From Streptomyces fradiae ATCC 10745 = DSM 40063 (GTDB lineage Bacteria > Actinomycetota > Actinomycetes > Streptomycetales > Streptomycetaceae), in contig NZ_CP023696.1 of the NCBI RefSeq assembly GCF_008704425.1, positions 310,001-374,000 on the forward strand: a stretch of 64,000 nucleotides of DNA, given 5' to 3'. Below, piece after piece: positions 51,401 to 59,200 of the stretch (its first letter is position 1; the number at the start of each line of letters is the position of its first letter). Below the pieces are notes generated by a model. It worked only from the letters and a program-made list of their open reading frames with translations, had not been told where the DNA came from and ran no database searches. A program made the position numbers and the translations under genes.

Positions 51401-51703
51401 GGGCCGCGAGGTCGGGGGCCGGGACCGCCGGTGCGGGCGGGCCGCGAGGCCTGGGGCCGGGACCGCCGATGCGGACGGGCCGCGAGGCCGGGGCCGCCGG
51501 TGCGGGCGGGCCGCGAGGCCGGGGGCCGCCGGTGCGGACGGGTGCTGGGGCGGGCCGCGAGGCCGGGGGCCGGGTCCGCCGATGCGGGCGGGCCGCGAGG
51601 CCGGGGGCCGGGTCCGCCGATGCGGGCGGGCCGCGAGGCCGGGGGCCGGGTCCGCCGATGCGGGCGGGCCGCGAGGCCGGGGGGCGGGGCCGCCGCACCG
51701 CTC
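51401..51703. repeat. 38-bp minisatellite, about eight units
   Basis: Units start at 51401, 51439, 51477, 51508, 51552, 51590, 51628 and 51666. The last four are nearly identical 38-mers containing GGGCCGCGAGGCCGGGGGCC and TCCGCCGATGCGGGC; two middle ones vary to 31 and 44 bp. 51331-52045 otherwise contains no gene: 51704-51950 is GC-rich unstructured sequence. Confidence 0.9.
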
Positions 51704-51954
51704 CCGGTGGCGGGGGGCGGCCCGTGCCGGCCCGTCGTCGCGGTGCCGCTGCCGGGGCGGGTGGCGCCGGGGGCCGGGGTGGACGCACCCGTCGGGCGCC
51801 GGTCGCGTCGTGGCGGCGCGCCCCCTGGCCCGGGGCGGGGAGGATCGCCGCGACGGCGCCGGGTTTGGCGGCGGCTCGTCGGGCGGGTGCCTCCCGCGAC
51901 GGCGACGGTGACGGCCGGCGGGCCGGCCCACCCGCCGGTGCCGCCCCCATGACG

Positions 51955-51989
51955 CGGCCCGGCCGCCCCTCCACGGGGCGGCCGGGCCG
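51955..51989. terminator. Bidirectional terminator
   Basis: Perfect 15-bp stem CGGCCCGGCCGCCCC (51955-51969) with 51975-51989 and 5-nt loop, 57 bp beyond the DUF5997 stop on the minus strand. Confidence 0.75.
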
Positions 51990-52045
51990 TTCACGCGTAC
52001 GGAGCGCGCCCGTGCGGGGCGGGCGCTCCCGGGGTGCGGAGCCGG

Positions 52046-52441
52046 TCAGGAACGCGCGTCGTCGGACTGCTCGGCGCGCTTCTCCTTGATCCGGGCTGCC
52101 TCCTTGCGGACCTCCGCCTGGGTGGCGCGCTCCCTGCGCAGCCACTCCGGGTCCTCCTCCTTGAGGGCGTCGATCTGCTCGGTGGTGAGCGCCTCGGTGA
52201 CCCCGCCGCGGGCGAGGCCGGAGATGGAGACGCCGAGCCGGGCCGCGACCACGGGCCGGGGGTGCGGGCCGTTGCGCCGCAGCTCCCTCAGCCACTCGGG
52301 CGGGTCGGCCTGGAGGGCGTTCAGCTCGTCCCGCGAGACGACACCCTTCCGGAACTCTTCGGGGGTGGCCTCGAGGTAGACACCCAGCTTCTTCGCCGCG
52401 GTCGCGGGCTTCATCGTCTGGGTGGTGCGGTGCGACGTCAT
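52046..52441 (-). CDS. DUF5997-like protein
   Basis: A 131-residue protein. Seen: TMKPATAAKKLGVYLEATPE, VVSRDELNALQADPPEWLRE, NGPHPRPVVAARLGVSISGL (helix-turn-helix-like), ARGGVTEALTTEQIDALKEE and a highly charged C-terminus. Common actinobacterial partner gene of the divergent LysR-like protein. ATG at 52441 fits a leaderless transcript (TATCCT 6 nt upstream). Confidence 0.85.
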   Translation of the reverse strand: MTSHRTTQTMKPATAAKKLGVYLEATPEEFRKGVVSRDELNALQADPPEWLRELRRNGPHPRPVVAARLGVSISGLARGGVTEALTTEQIDALKEEDPEWLRRERATQAEVRKEAARIKEKRAEQSDDARS

Positions 52442-52498
52442 ACGCCCAGGATATCGAGCATGTGCGCGGCTCCCGACCACGCCCGGTAGCCTGGCCTG
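52442..52498. promoter_or_regulatory. Back-to-back leaderless promoters
   Basis: Minus-strand TATCCT (52448-52453) lies 6 nt before the ATG at 52441; plus-strand TAGCCT (52487-52492) lies 6 nt before the GTG at 52499. Both are -10 hexamers at the distance expected when transcription starts at the start codon, and no ribosome site is present on either side. Confidence 0.7.
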
Positions 52499-53317
52499 GT
52501 GACAGGCTCGGAAGCACCCTCCCCGTTCAGGCTCGCGTACGTACCGGGCGTGACGCCCGCGAAGTGGGTGGGTGTCTGGCGGGAGCGGCTGCCCGACGTG
52601 CCGCTGGAGCTCGTCGCGGTGTCCGCCGCCGAGGCGCAGGACGTCCTGCGCGGGGGCGGCGCCGACGCCGGTCTCGTCCGGCTCCCGGTCGACCGCCCGT
52701 ACTTCAGCGCCATCCCCCTGTACACGGAGACGACGGTCGTCGTGGTCCCGAAGGACCACGTCATCGCCGCCGTGGACGAGGTGACGGCCGCCGACCTCGC
52801 CGACGAGGTGGTCTTCCACCCGCTCGACGACACCCTCGGCTGGGAGCGCCCGCCGGGGCGGCCCGGCTTCGAGCGGCCCGCGACGACCGGGGACGCGGTG
52901 GAGCTGGTAGCGGCCAACGTCGGCCTGCTCGTCGTCCCCCAGTCGCTGGCCCGCCTGCACCACCGCAGGGACCTCACGTACCGGACGGTCACGGACGTGC
53001 CGCAGTCGCAGGTGGCGCTGTCGTGGCCGGAGGAGCGGACGACGGACGCGGTGGAGGACTTCATCGGGATCGTGCGCGGCAGGACGGTGAACAGCACGCG
53101 GGGCCGCCGCCCGGCCGGGGCCGCCGCCGAGCAGCCGAAGCAGAGGCCGCGGCGGGCCGCCTCCGGCACGGGGGCGGGGACGGGCGGCGGCGCCCGGTCC
53201 CGGAGCACCGGTGGCGCAGGCGGTTCCGGCGGCGGTGGTGGCGCGGCCAAGGGCGCGCGGCGCGGCGGCGGTGGTGCGCAGGGCGCCCGGAAGGGCCGGC
53301 CGCGCCGCCGTTCCTGA
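52499..53317 (+). CDS. LysR substrate-binding domain protein without HTH
   Basis: A 272-residue protein. Residues about 10-205 match the effector-binding domain of LysR regulators (FRLAYVPGVTPAKWVGVWRE, RLPDVPLELVAVSAAEAQDV, ADAGLVRLPVD, VVVPKDHVIAAVDEV, VGLLVVPQSLARLHH). There is no N-terminal DNA-binding domain. The C-terminal 65 residues are Arg/Gly/Lys-rich and could bind nucleic acid. Divergent from the DUF5997 gene, a conserved pairing in actinobacteria, so the two may act together. Confidence 0.85.
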   Translation: MTGSEAPSPFRLAYVPGVTPAKWVGVWRERLPDVPLELVAVSAAEAQDVLRGGGADAGLVRLPVDRPYFSAIPLYTETTVVVVPKDHVIAAVDEVTAADLADEVVFHPLDDTLGWERPPGRPGFERPATTGDAVELVAANVGLLVVPQSLARLHHRRDLTYRTVTDVPQSQVALSWPEERTTDAVEDFIGIVRGRTVNSTRGRRPAGAAAEQPKQRPRRAASGTGAGTGGGARSRSTGGAGGSGGGGGAAKGARRGGGGAQGARKGRPRRRS

Positions 53318-53388
53318 GCCTGTCCGCCGTACCCGGCCGCGAGGCGCGGGGGCGGCGGGGTGCCCGGGGCGCGTGCTGTGATGGGGGC

Positions 53389-54174
53389 ATGGTCCTTCTC
53401 GTCGGCACCTCGGGATGGCAGTACAAGGACTGGCGCGGCGCGTTCTACGCGGCCGGGACGCCGCAGCGGCTGTGGCTGGAGGCGTACGCGGCGTCCTTCC
53501 CGACCGTCGAGGTGAACAACGCCTTCTACCGGCTGCCGTCGTACGGGACGTTCGCCGCGTGGCGCGAGCGCACCCCGCCGGACTTCGTGGTCGCCGTGAA
53601 GGCCAGCCGCTTCCTGACGCACGTCAAGCGGCTGCGGGACCCGAAAGAGCCGGTGGGGCGGCTGCTGGAGCACGCCGCCGGGCTCGGGGACCGGCTGGGG
53701 CCCGTGCTGCTCCAGCTGCCGCCGACGCTGCGGGCCGACGCGGGGCTGCTCGGCGCCTGCCTGGACGCGTTCCCCGCCGGGGTGCGGGTCGCGGTGGAGC
53801 CGCGCCACCCGTCGTGGTGGTCGGACGCGGTGCGGGGCGCGCTGGAGTCGCGGGGCGCCGCGCTGTGCTGGGCGGACGTGCGGGCGAGGCCGGCGACCCC
53901 GCTGTGGCGGACGGCGGACTGGGGGTACGTGCGCTTCCACGAGGGGCGGGCCCGGCCGTGGCCGCGCTACGGGCGGCGGTCCCTCGAGACATGGGCGGGG
54001 CGGATCGCGGGCGCGTGGCCGGCGGGCGGGGACGTGTACGCGTACTTCAACAACGACCCGAACGCGGCGGCGCCCGCCGACGCCGCTGCCTTCGCGCGGG
54101 CGGCGCGCACGGCGGGGCTGGCGGTCGCCCGGACCCCGGCGCACCCGCCGCCGGGCGGGGGCGCGGGGTTGTAG
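53389..54174 (+). CDS. DUF72 TIM-barrel protein (YecE-like), copy 1
   Basis: A 261-residue DUF72 protein: LLVGTSGWQYKDWRGAFY at the N-terminus, FPTVEVNNAFYRLPS, DFVVAVKASRFLTHVKRL, GPVLLQLPPTL, VEPRHPSWW, and DVYAYFNNDP near the C-terminus. A putative metal-dependent or nucleic-acid enzyme family of unknown reaction. ATG at 53389 is preceded by TGTGAT at 6 nt, suggesting a leaderless mRNA. A second DUF72 gene is at 59188. Confidence 0.92.
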   Translation: MVLLVGTSGWQYKDWRGAFYAAGTPQRLWLEAYAASFPTVEVNNAFYRLPSYGTFAAWRERTPPDFVVAVKASRFLTHVKRLRDPKEPVGRLLEHAAGLGDRLGPVLLQLPPTLRADAGLLGACLDAFPAGVRVAVEPRHPSWWSDAVRGALESRGAALCWADVRARPATPLWRTADWGYVRFHEGRARPWPRYGRRSLETWAGRIAGAWPAGGDVYAYFNNDPNAAAPADAAAFARAARTAGLAVARTPAHPPPGGGAGL

Positions 54175-54293
54175 GCTCCGCGGTTCCGCGAGCATCTCCG
54201 CGCGGCCTGTCCCCGCGCGCTCGCGGTCCACGACGGGTGATCGAGGCCGCCGCCCTCGGGGGCGCCGCCCCCGCGGCAGACGGTGGCGGTGGG

Positions 54294-54325
54294 CGTGCCG
54301 CCCCCGCCGCCGCGGGGGCGGCACG
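54294..54325 (-). terminator. Terminator after P-type ATPase
   Basis: Perfect 14-bp stem CGTGCCGCCCCCGC (54294-54307) with 54312-54325, 4-nt loop, 14 bp beyond the ATPase stop. Confidence 0.75.
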
Positions 54326-54339
54326 GCGGTCGCGTCTGC

Positions 54340-56316
54340 TCACGCGCTGTCCTCGGTCGGGTGGGGCCAGGCGGCTTCCCGCAGAAGGCGCAGGCCGTTG
54401 AGGCCGACGATGACGGTGGAGCCCTCGTGGCCGGCGACGCCGAGCGGCAGGGGGAGGGTGCCGATCAGGTCCCATGCGACCAGAGCGGCGATGAAGGTTC
54501 CGGCGATGGCCAGGTTCTGAGTGACCAGGCGGCGGGCGGTGCGGGAGAGGGCCACGACGGCCGGGATGGTGGCGAGTTCGTCGCGGACGACGACGGCGTC
54601 GGCGGTTTCCAGCGCGAGGTCGGATCCGGCCCGGCCCATCGCGATGCCGGTGTGCGCGGCGGCCAGCGCGGGCGCGTCGTTGACACCGTCGCCGACGACC
54701 ATGACCCGCAGCCCCTCGGCCTCCCATGCCCGGACGGCGGCGACCTTGTCCTGCGGGAGCAGCCCGGCCCGCACGTCGCTGATCCCGACCTCGGCGGCCA
54801 GCCGGCGGGCGGCACGCTCGTTGTCGCCGGTGAGCAGGACCGGGGTGCGGCCGGTCAGTTCGGTGAGCGCGGCCACCGTCGCCCTCGCGTCGGGGCGCAG
54901 CCGGTCCGCGATGCCCAGCACGCCGACCGGGACGCCGTCGCGAAGCACGAGGACTGCGGTGCGGCCCTCGTCTTCGAGCGAGCGGACCGTGTCGTCGAGT
55001 TCCGGGCTTCCTCCGGGAAGGAGACGGGCCGGGGATCCGATCTGGACGGTGTGTCCGTCCACGGTTGCGGTGACGCCGGCGCCGGGGTACGAGGTGAAAC
55101 CGGTCGCCTCGGCGAGGACGAGGCCGCGTTCGCGGGCGGCCCGGACGACGGCGCGGGCGAGGGGATGCTCACTGGGGTGCTCGGCCGCCCCCGCCAGTGC
55201 CAGCAGCCGGTCCTCGTCCAGGCCCGGTCCGGGCAGGGGGAGAACGCCGGTGACGCGTGGGGTGCCCTCGGTCAGGGTGCCGGTCTTGTCCAGTGCCACC
55301 GCGTCGACCTGGCCCAGGCGCTCCATCACGACCGCGGACTTCGCGAGCACGCCGTGGCGGCCCGCGTTGGCGATCGCGGACAGCAGCGGCGGCATGGTCG
55401 ACAGGACCACCGCGCACGGCGAGGCGACGATCATGAACGTCATCGCGCGCAGCAGCGCTGACGGGAGGTCGTCGCCGAAGGCGAGCGGGATGCCGAACAC
55501 GGCCAGGGTGGCGATGACCATCCCGATCGAGTACCGCTGCTCGATCCTCTCGATGAACAGCTGGGTCGGCGCCTTGGTCTCGGATGCCTCCTCGGCCATC
55601 CTCACGACCCGGGCGATGACCGAGTCCGACGGATCCCGCTCGACGCGCACCCGCAGGGCACCGGTGCCGTTCACCGTACCGGCGAACACCTCGTCCCCCG
55701 CCTGCTTGGCCACCGGCAGCGGCTCACCGGTGATCGTGGCCTGATCGACGTCGCTCGCCCCGTCCAGGACGCGCCCGTCTGCACCGACCCGCTCACCGGG
55801 ACGCACCAGAACGACATCGCCGACCGCCAAGCGCTCGGCGTCCACCGTCTCCTCAGCGCCGTCGTCGCGCAGCCGGATCGCGGTGGAAGGTGCGAGGTCG
55901 AGCAGGCCGCGTACGGAGTCCGCTGTGCGGGCGGTCGCGACGGCCTCCAGCGCGCCAGAGGTGGCGAAGATGACGATCAGCAGAGCGCCGTCCAGGACCT
56001 GCCCGATCGCGGCGGCGCCGAGCGCGGCGACGACCATCAGCAGGTCCACGTCCAGTGTCTTGTCCCTCAGGGCTTTGAGGCCCTCCCACCCCGGATCCCA
56101 GCCGCCGGTGGCGTAGCAGGCGGCGAAGAGCGGGCCCCACGCCCACGCCGGAGCACCCAGCAGATACAGGGGAAGCGCCGGCAGGAACAACAGCAGAGAA
56201 GCCAGCGCCCACCGGGCCTCCGGCAGCGCCAGGAGGCGCGTACGCCGCCTCGGCGCCACCGGGCGCTCAGCCCCCGGGACCGGTGGCGCGGGTCGTTGAT
56301 CCACAACAGAAGACAC
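54340..56316 (-). CDS. P1B-4-type heavy-metal-exporting ATPase (Co/Ni/Zn group)
   Basis: A 658-residue membrane ATPase. Features: TGEPLPV in the actuator domain, SPCAVVLSTMPPLLSAIANA in TM4 (SPC), DKTGTLTEG with the phosphorylated Asp, HPSEHPLARAVVRAA (HP locus), GDGVNDAPALAAAHTGIAMG, and HEGSTVIVGLNGLRLL in the last helices. SPC plus HEGxT and the absence of an N-terminal metal-binding domain define P1B-4, which exports cobalt, nickel or related ions. GTG at 56316 is chosen over one five codons upstream since AAGGG precedes it by 7 nt. Divergent from an NmtR-like sensor. Confidence 0.92.
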   Translation of the reverse strand: MSSVVDQRPAPPVPGAERPVAPRRRTRLLALPEARWALASLLLFLPALPLYLLGAPAWAWGPLFAACYATGGWDPGWEGLKALRDKTLDVDLLMVVAALGAAAIGQVLDGALLIVIFATSGALEAVATARTADSVRGLLDLAPSTAIRLRDDGAEETVDAERLAVGDVVLVRPGERVGADGRVLDGASDVDQATITGEPLPVAKQAGDEVFAGTVNGTGALRVRVERDPSDSVIARVVRMAEEASETKAPTQLFIERIEQRYSIGMVIATLAVFGIPLAFGDDLPSALLRAMTFMIVASPCAVVLSTMPPLLSAIANAGRHGVLAKSAVVMERLGQVDAVALDKTGTLTEGTPRVTGVLPLPGPGLDEDRLLALAGAAEHPSEHPLARAVVRAARERGLVLAEATGFTSYPGAGVTATVDGHTVQIGSPARLLPGGSPELDDTVRSLEDEGRTAVLVLRDGVPVGVLGIADRLRPDARATVAALTELTGRTPVLLTGDNERAARRLAAEVGISDVRAGLLPQDKVAAVRAWEAEGLRVMVVGDGVNDAPALAAAHTGIAMGRAGSDLALETADAVVVRDELATIPAVVALSRTARRLVTQNLAIAGTFIAALVAWDLIGTLPLPLGVAGHEGSTVIVGLNGLRLLREAAWPHPTEDSA

Positions 56317-56370
56317 GGCAAAACCCTTCACGGGCGGACGACGAGCAGCGCAGCCACCATACAGGAATGA

Positions 56371-56408
56371 ATGAACAGGTCTTCATGTGTCACGAGTATG
56401 ATGACGCC
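56371..56408. promoter_or_regulatory. Promoter/operator of the NmtR-like gene and metal ATPase
   Basis: TATGAT (56397-56402) ends 6 nt before the ATG at 56409, giving a leaderless transcript. ATGAA-N6-TTCAT (56371-56386), with adjacent TGAACA-like sequence, overlaps the -35 zone and is the best operator candidate for the ArsR-family repressor. The 92-bp gap would allow control of both genes. Confidence 0.5.
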
Positions 56409-56795
56409 ATGGGCCACGGAACAGATGCCAGGAGCAGCGCCACCACACGCGAACGCCTCGACATCGTCGGGACCGCCGACGTCGCTGCCACCCTCCAGGC
56501 CCTCGCCACACCCTCCCGGCTGCGCATCCTCGCCCGGCTCCAGGAAGGCCCCAGCTCGGTGAGCGACCTCGCCAGCGCCGTGGGGATGGAAGCCTCGGCC
56601 TGCTCCCACCAGCTACGCCTGCTGCGCAACCTCGGCCTCGTCACCGGCGAACGCCACGGCCGCTCGATCATCTACGCCCTCTACGACAACCACGTCGCCG
56701 AACTCCTCGACCAGGCCCTCTACCACGTCGAGCACCTGCGCCTGGGCGTCCGCGACCTCCCGGCCGGGACGCCCGAGCCCGCCGTCGCCGACTGA
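56409..56795 (+). CDS. NmtR-like ArsR-family nickel/cobalt sensor
   Basis: A 128-residue winged-helix repressor close to NmtR of Mycobacterium tuberculosis: MGHG N-terminus (Gly2/His3 supply ligands in NmtR), TLQALATPSRLRILARL, VSDLASAVGMEASACSHQLR, RNLGLVTGERHGRSIIYALY, and the alpha-5 site with Asp93, His95, His106, His109 (YDNHVAELLDQALYHVEHL). ATG at 56409 restores the NmtR-type N-terminus and fits a leaderless start; longer ATG forms cross the operator. Expected to release DNA on Ni or Co and induce the divergent ATPase. Confidence 0.9.
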   Translation: MGHGTDARSSATTRERLDIVGTADVAATLQALATPSRLRILARLQEGPSSVSDLASAVGMEASACSHQLRLLRNLGLVTGERHGRSIIYALYDNHVAELLDQALYHVEHLRLGVRDLPAGTPEPAVAD

Positions 56796-56896
56796 CCTCG
56801 TCCTCTGCTTCCGGCGGCGGCGAGGGCGACGGAGGAGACGAGGACGCCTACCGCGTGCGCGGGGCGGTGGCGCGGGGGCGCCGCCCGGACCGGTGG

Positions 56897-57178
56897 TCAG
56901 TACCGTCCGGTCTCCATGACCTCCGTGAGTTCGCCGTCCGGCGGGGGCGTGGCCGCGGGGAGGCGGCTCCACAGCTCCCGCAGCCGGATCAGCATCCGCT
57001 CGGCCGGCTCCCGGTCGTCGAAGTCGAGGTCGATCAGCACCCGGCCCGGATCGCCGACGGGCCGCATCACCCGGTAGGCCCGGACGCCCACCGCGCCGCG
57101 ACCCAGCGGGTCGCCGTCGAAGGCCCGCTTCCATGCCTCGTACTCCGGTACGGAGTGCTCGACGCGCAGGACGTACAT
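56897..57178 (-). CDS. Small ABM-like dimeric-barrel hypothetical protein
   Basis: A 93-residue protein with the pattern of ferredoxin-like antibiotic-biosynthesis-monooxygenase barrels: MYVLRVEHSVPEYEAWKRAF, VRAYRVMRPVGDPGRVLIDL, FDDREPAERMLIRLRELWSR. Enzymatic role unknown. ATG at 57178 has GAGGAG upstream. Stands alone between the NmtR-like gene (convergent) and the S12 hydrolase. Confidence 0.75.
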   Translation of the reverse strand: MYVLRVEHSVPEYEAWKRAFDGDPLGRGAVGVRAYRVMRPVGDPGRVLIDLDFDDREPAERMLIRLRELWSRLPAATPPPDGELTEVMETGRY

Positions 57179-57343
57179 CACCGGCTCCTCTCGGTGTGCC
57201 CTCTTCCAGTCGACCACCGGACCGCCCGCACCGCCCACCGCGCCCACCGCGCCGGCCGGGGCCGGCGGGGTCCGGTGGGCGCGGCGGTTGTCAGCGGCGC
57301 GGTCCGCGCCCGTGCCCGCCGCCTCGCGGCCGGCCCGTCGCGC

Positions 57344-58717
57344 TCACCGCTTCAGCGGGTCGGCCGCGGCGAGCGGCCGGGGCTCGGCGGCCGTGGGCAG
57401 CAGGGTGAGCGCGGGGGCGGCGGTGCGGGCGGAGGCTGCCGGACGCGGGCCGCCCGCGAGAGCGCCCTCGACGTGGCGGATCAGCGCCGCGTCGACGGCG
57501 TGCGGCTGCGGCAGGCCGTTGTCGTCGAGGCGCTGGTACTTCATCAGGTTGAGGCCGACGGCCACCTGGTGGCGGCCGTCCTCGGAGGAGAGCGCCATCG
57601 TGCCCGCGCCGAACACGGCGCCGTCGTGGCCCCAGTACCAGCGGCCGTCGGACATCCGCGTCGTGTAGATGCCGAGGCCGTAGCGCATGACGGCCTCCTC
57701 GCCGGGCGGCGCCTCGTACGCGGGGACGGTCGTCTTCATCTCACGCAGTTCGGCCGGGCCGAGGAGGCGGCCGGTGAGGAGCTGCCGGTAGAAGGAGTTG
57801 AGGTCGTCCATGGTCGAGACGAGGTTGCCGGCCACGCCGGCCCAGGACATGTCGTAGACGCTGTAGTCGCGGGCCGGGTCGATCATGCCGTACATCGACT
57901 CGTACATCCTGGAGTGCGGGCCGGTGAGACGGGCCGTGCGCGGGAAGTAGGTGTGGCGCAGCCCGGCCTTCCGGATGACGTGGCGGGTGATGTACCGCTC
58001 CGGGTCCTCGCCGGTGACCTCGCGGAGCAGCTCGCCGAGGATGAGGTAGTTGGTGTTGGAGTAGCCGTACGTGCCGCGGGGCACGGGCGAGGGCGTCGCG
58101 AGGCCGATGCGGATGAGGTCCTCGGGGGCCCAGTGGCGGAAGCGGCCGGTGTCGAGCGCCTTGCCGGGGTCCTGCAGGATGCCGGGGAAGGCGCCGGCTA
58201 TGTGGTCGCCCAGGCCGCTGGTGTGGTTGAGCAGCATCCGCACGGTGGTGGCGCGGCCCTGCTCGCCGGGGACGAGGTCCGGCAGGTAGCGGGCGACGGG
58301 CGCGTCCAGGTCGACGCGGCCCGCGTGGACCTGCTGGAGCACGGCGACGGCGGTGAAGGACTTGGTGATGCTGCCGACGCGGTGCTGGAAGCCGGGCCTG
58401 ACGGGGCGCCGGGTGTCGGTGTCGGCGACACCGGCGGCACCGTGCCAGTGCGCGGAGCCGTCGCGGACGGCCGAGTAGGTGCCGTACATGCCGGCCTCGT
58501 GGACGGCGTCCAGGGAGGCGCGCAGGGCCTCCCGGTCGAGGCGGGGGACGTGGCGCTCGGCGACGGCCGCCGGGGCGGGGGCCGGGGCGGAGGCCGGGGC
58601 CGCCGGGGCGGCCTGTGCGGGCAGGGTTCCGGCGGCGAGCGACAGCAGGACGGCGCTCGAGGCGACGGCGGCGAGGCGCAGCCCCTTGGTGCGGGCGGGG
58701 CGCTGCGAGAGGTCCAT
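57344..58717 (-). CDS. Secreted S12-family serine hydrolase (D-Ala-D-Ala carboxypeptidase/beta-lactamase class C-like)
   Basis: A 457-residue secreted enzyme. Signal peptide about 1-37 (RLAAVASSAVLLSLAAGTLP, AQA). Catalytic elements: SITK at 116-119, YSN at 219-221 in TYGYSNTNY, and WGHDG as the third motif (HxG) near 397. LLNHTSGLGDHI supports the family. It acts on peptidoglycan peptides or similar amides outside the membrane. ATG at 58717 has AGGAG upstream. Confidence 0.92.
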   Translation of the reverse strand: MDLSQRPARTKGLRLAAVASSAVLLSLAAGTLPAQAAPAAPASAPAPAPAAVAERHVPRLDREALRASLDAVHEAGMYGTYSAVRDGSAHWHGAAGVADTDTRRPVRPGFQHRVGSITKSFTAVAVLQQVHAGRVDLDAPVARYLPDLVPGEQGRATTVRMLLNHTSGLGDHIAGAFPGILQDPGKALDTGRFRHWAPEDLIRIGLATPSPVPRGTYGYSNTNYLILGELLREVTGEDPERYITRHVIRKAGLRHTYFPRTARLTGPHSRMYESMYGMIDPARDYSVYDMSWAGVAGNLVSTMDDLNSFYRQLLTGRLLGPAELREMKTTVPAYEAPPGEEAVMRYGLGIYTTRMSDGRWYWGHDGAVFGAGTMALSSEDGRHQVAVGLNLMKYQRLDDNGLPQPHAVDAALIRHVEGALAGGPRPAASARTAAPALTLLPTAAEPRPLAAADPLKR

Positions 58718-59041
58718 GTGGGCACTCCTGCGGTGGTCGGTGCGGGGCGCGGGGTTCGCGGCCCGCACCCATCCTCGGGGCGCGGGAGGGGCCGGATTCT
58801 CCTCCTGTGGGAGGAAGTTGCGCACGGGGGACCATGACATCCGTCAGTCGCGAGGCGTACGCCGAAGGGGGCCTGGCACGCCGCGGCCCCCGGCGGGCGG
58901 TGTGCCCGGCGGGGGCCGCGGCGTGGGCACGGCGCGCGTCGCGGCGCGTCGTGCGGCGCTGTACCGGTGGTGGCGCTGTACCGGTGGCGGTACCGGTGGC
59001 GCGGTGTCGGGGCCGGCGCCGTCCCGGTGCCCGGCGCGGTG
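58718..59041. other. Intergenic region upstream of S12 hydrolase
   Basis: 324 bp holding the terminator at 58877, three GTACCGGTGG copies at 58961, 58978 and 58990, and probably the hydrolase promoter in 58720-58860. No gene. Confidence 0.5.
58877..58925 (-). terminator. Terminator after the DUF72/small basic gene pair
   Basis: Perfect 15-bp outer stem CACGCCGCGGCCCCC (58877-58891) with 58911-58925; the 19-nt loop has further internal pairing. Confidence 0.75.
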
Positions 59042-59200
59042 TCAGTAGCGGCGCGTGGCGAGCCTCCCCAGCAGTCCGTGGCCGCGGCCGCGCCCGCGGC
59101 GCCGGCGGGAGTCGGTCACCGCGCGGCGGGCGGTGCGGAGGAGGCCGCGGCCCTGCGGGGTGCGGCTGAACCTCTGGATGCGACGGATCAGTCGGGACAT
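59042..59200 (-). CDS. Very small basic protein
   Basis: A 52-residue Arg-rich protein (MSRLIRRIQRFSRTPQGRGL, then RTARRAVTDSRRRRGRGRGH) of unknown function; similar short basic proteins occur in other streptomycetes. AGGAGG lies 5 nt before the ATG at 59200. It overlaps the end of the DUF72 gene by 13 nt, so it is translationally coupled. Could bind RNA or DNA by charge alone. Confidence 0.65.
   Translation of the reverse strand: MSRLIRRIQRFSRTPQGRGLLRTARRAVTDSRRRRGRGRGHGLLGRLATRRY

Noticed and set aside
51401..51703. CRISPR array
   Set aside because: Units are contiguous without unique spacers, and no cas gene is present.
51331..51960. Gly/Arg/Pro repeat proteins in the 38-bp minisatellite
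   Set aside because: All frames are open because the repeat has no stop; no ribosome site or conserved domain, so treated as non-coding repeat.
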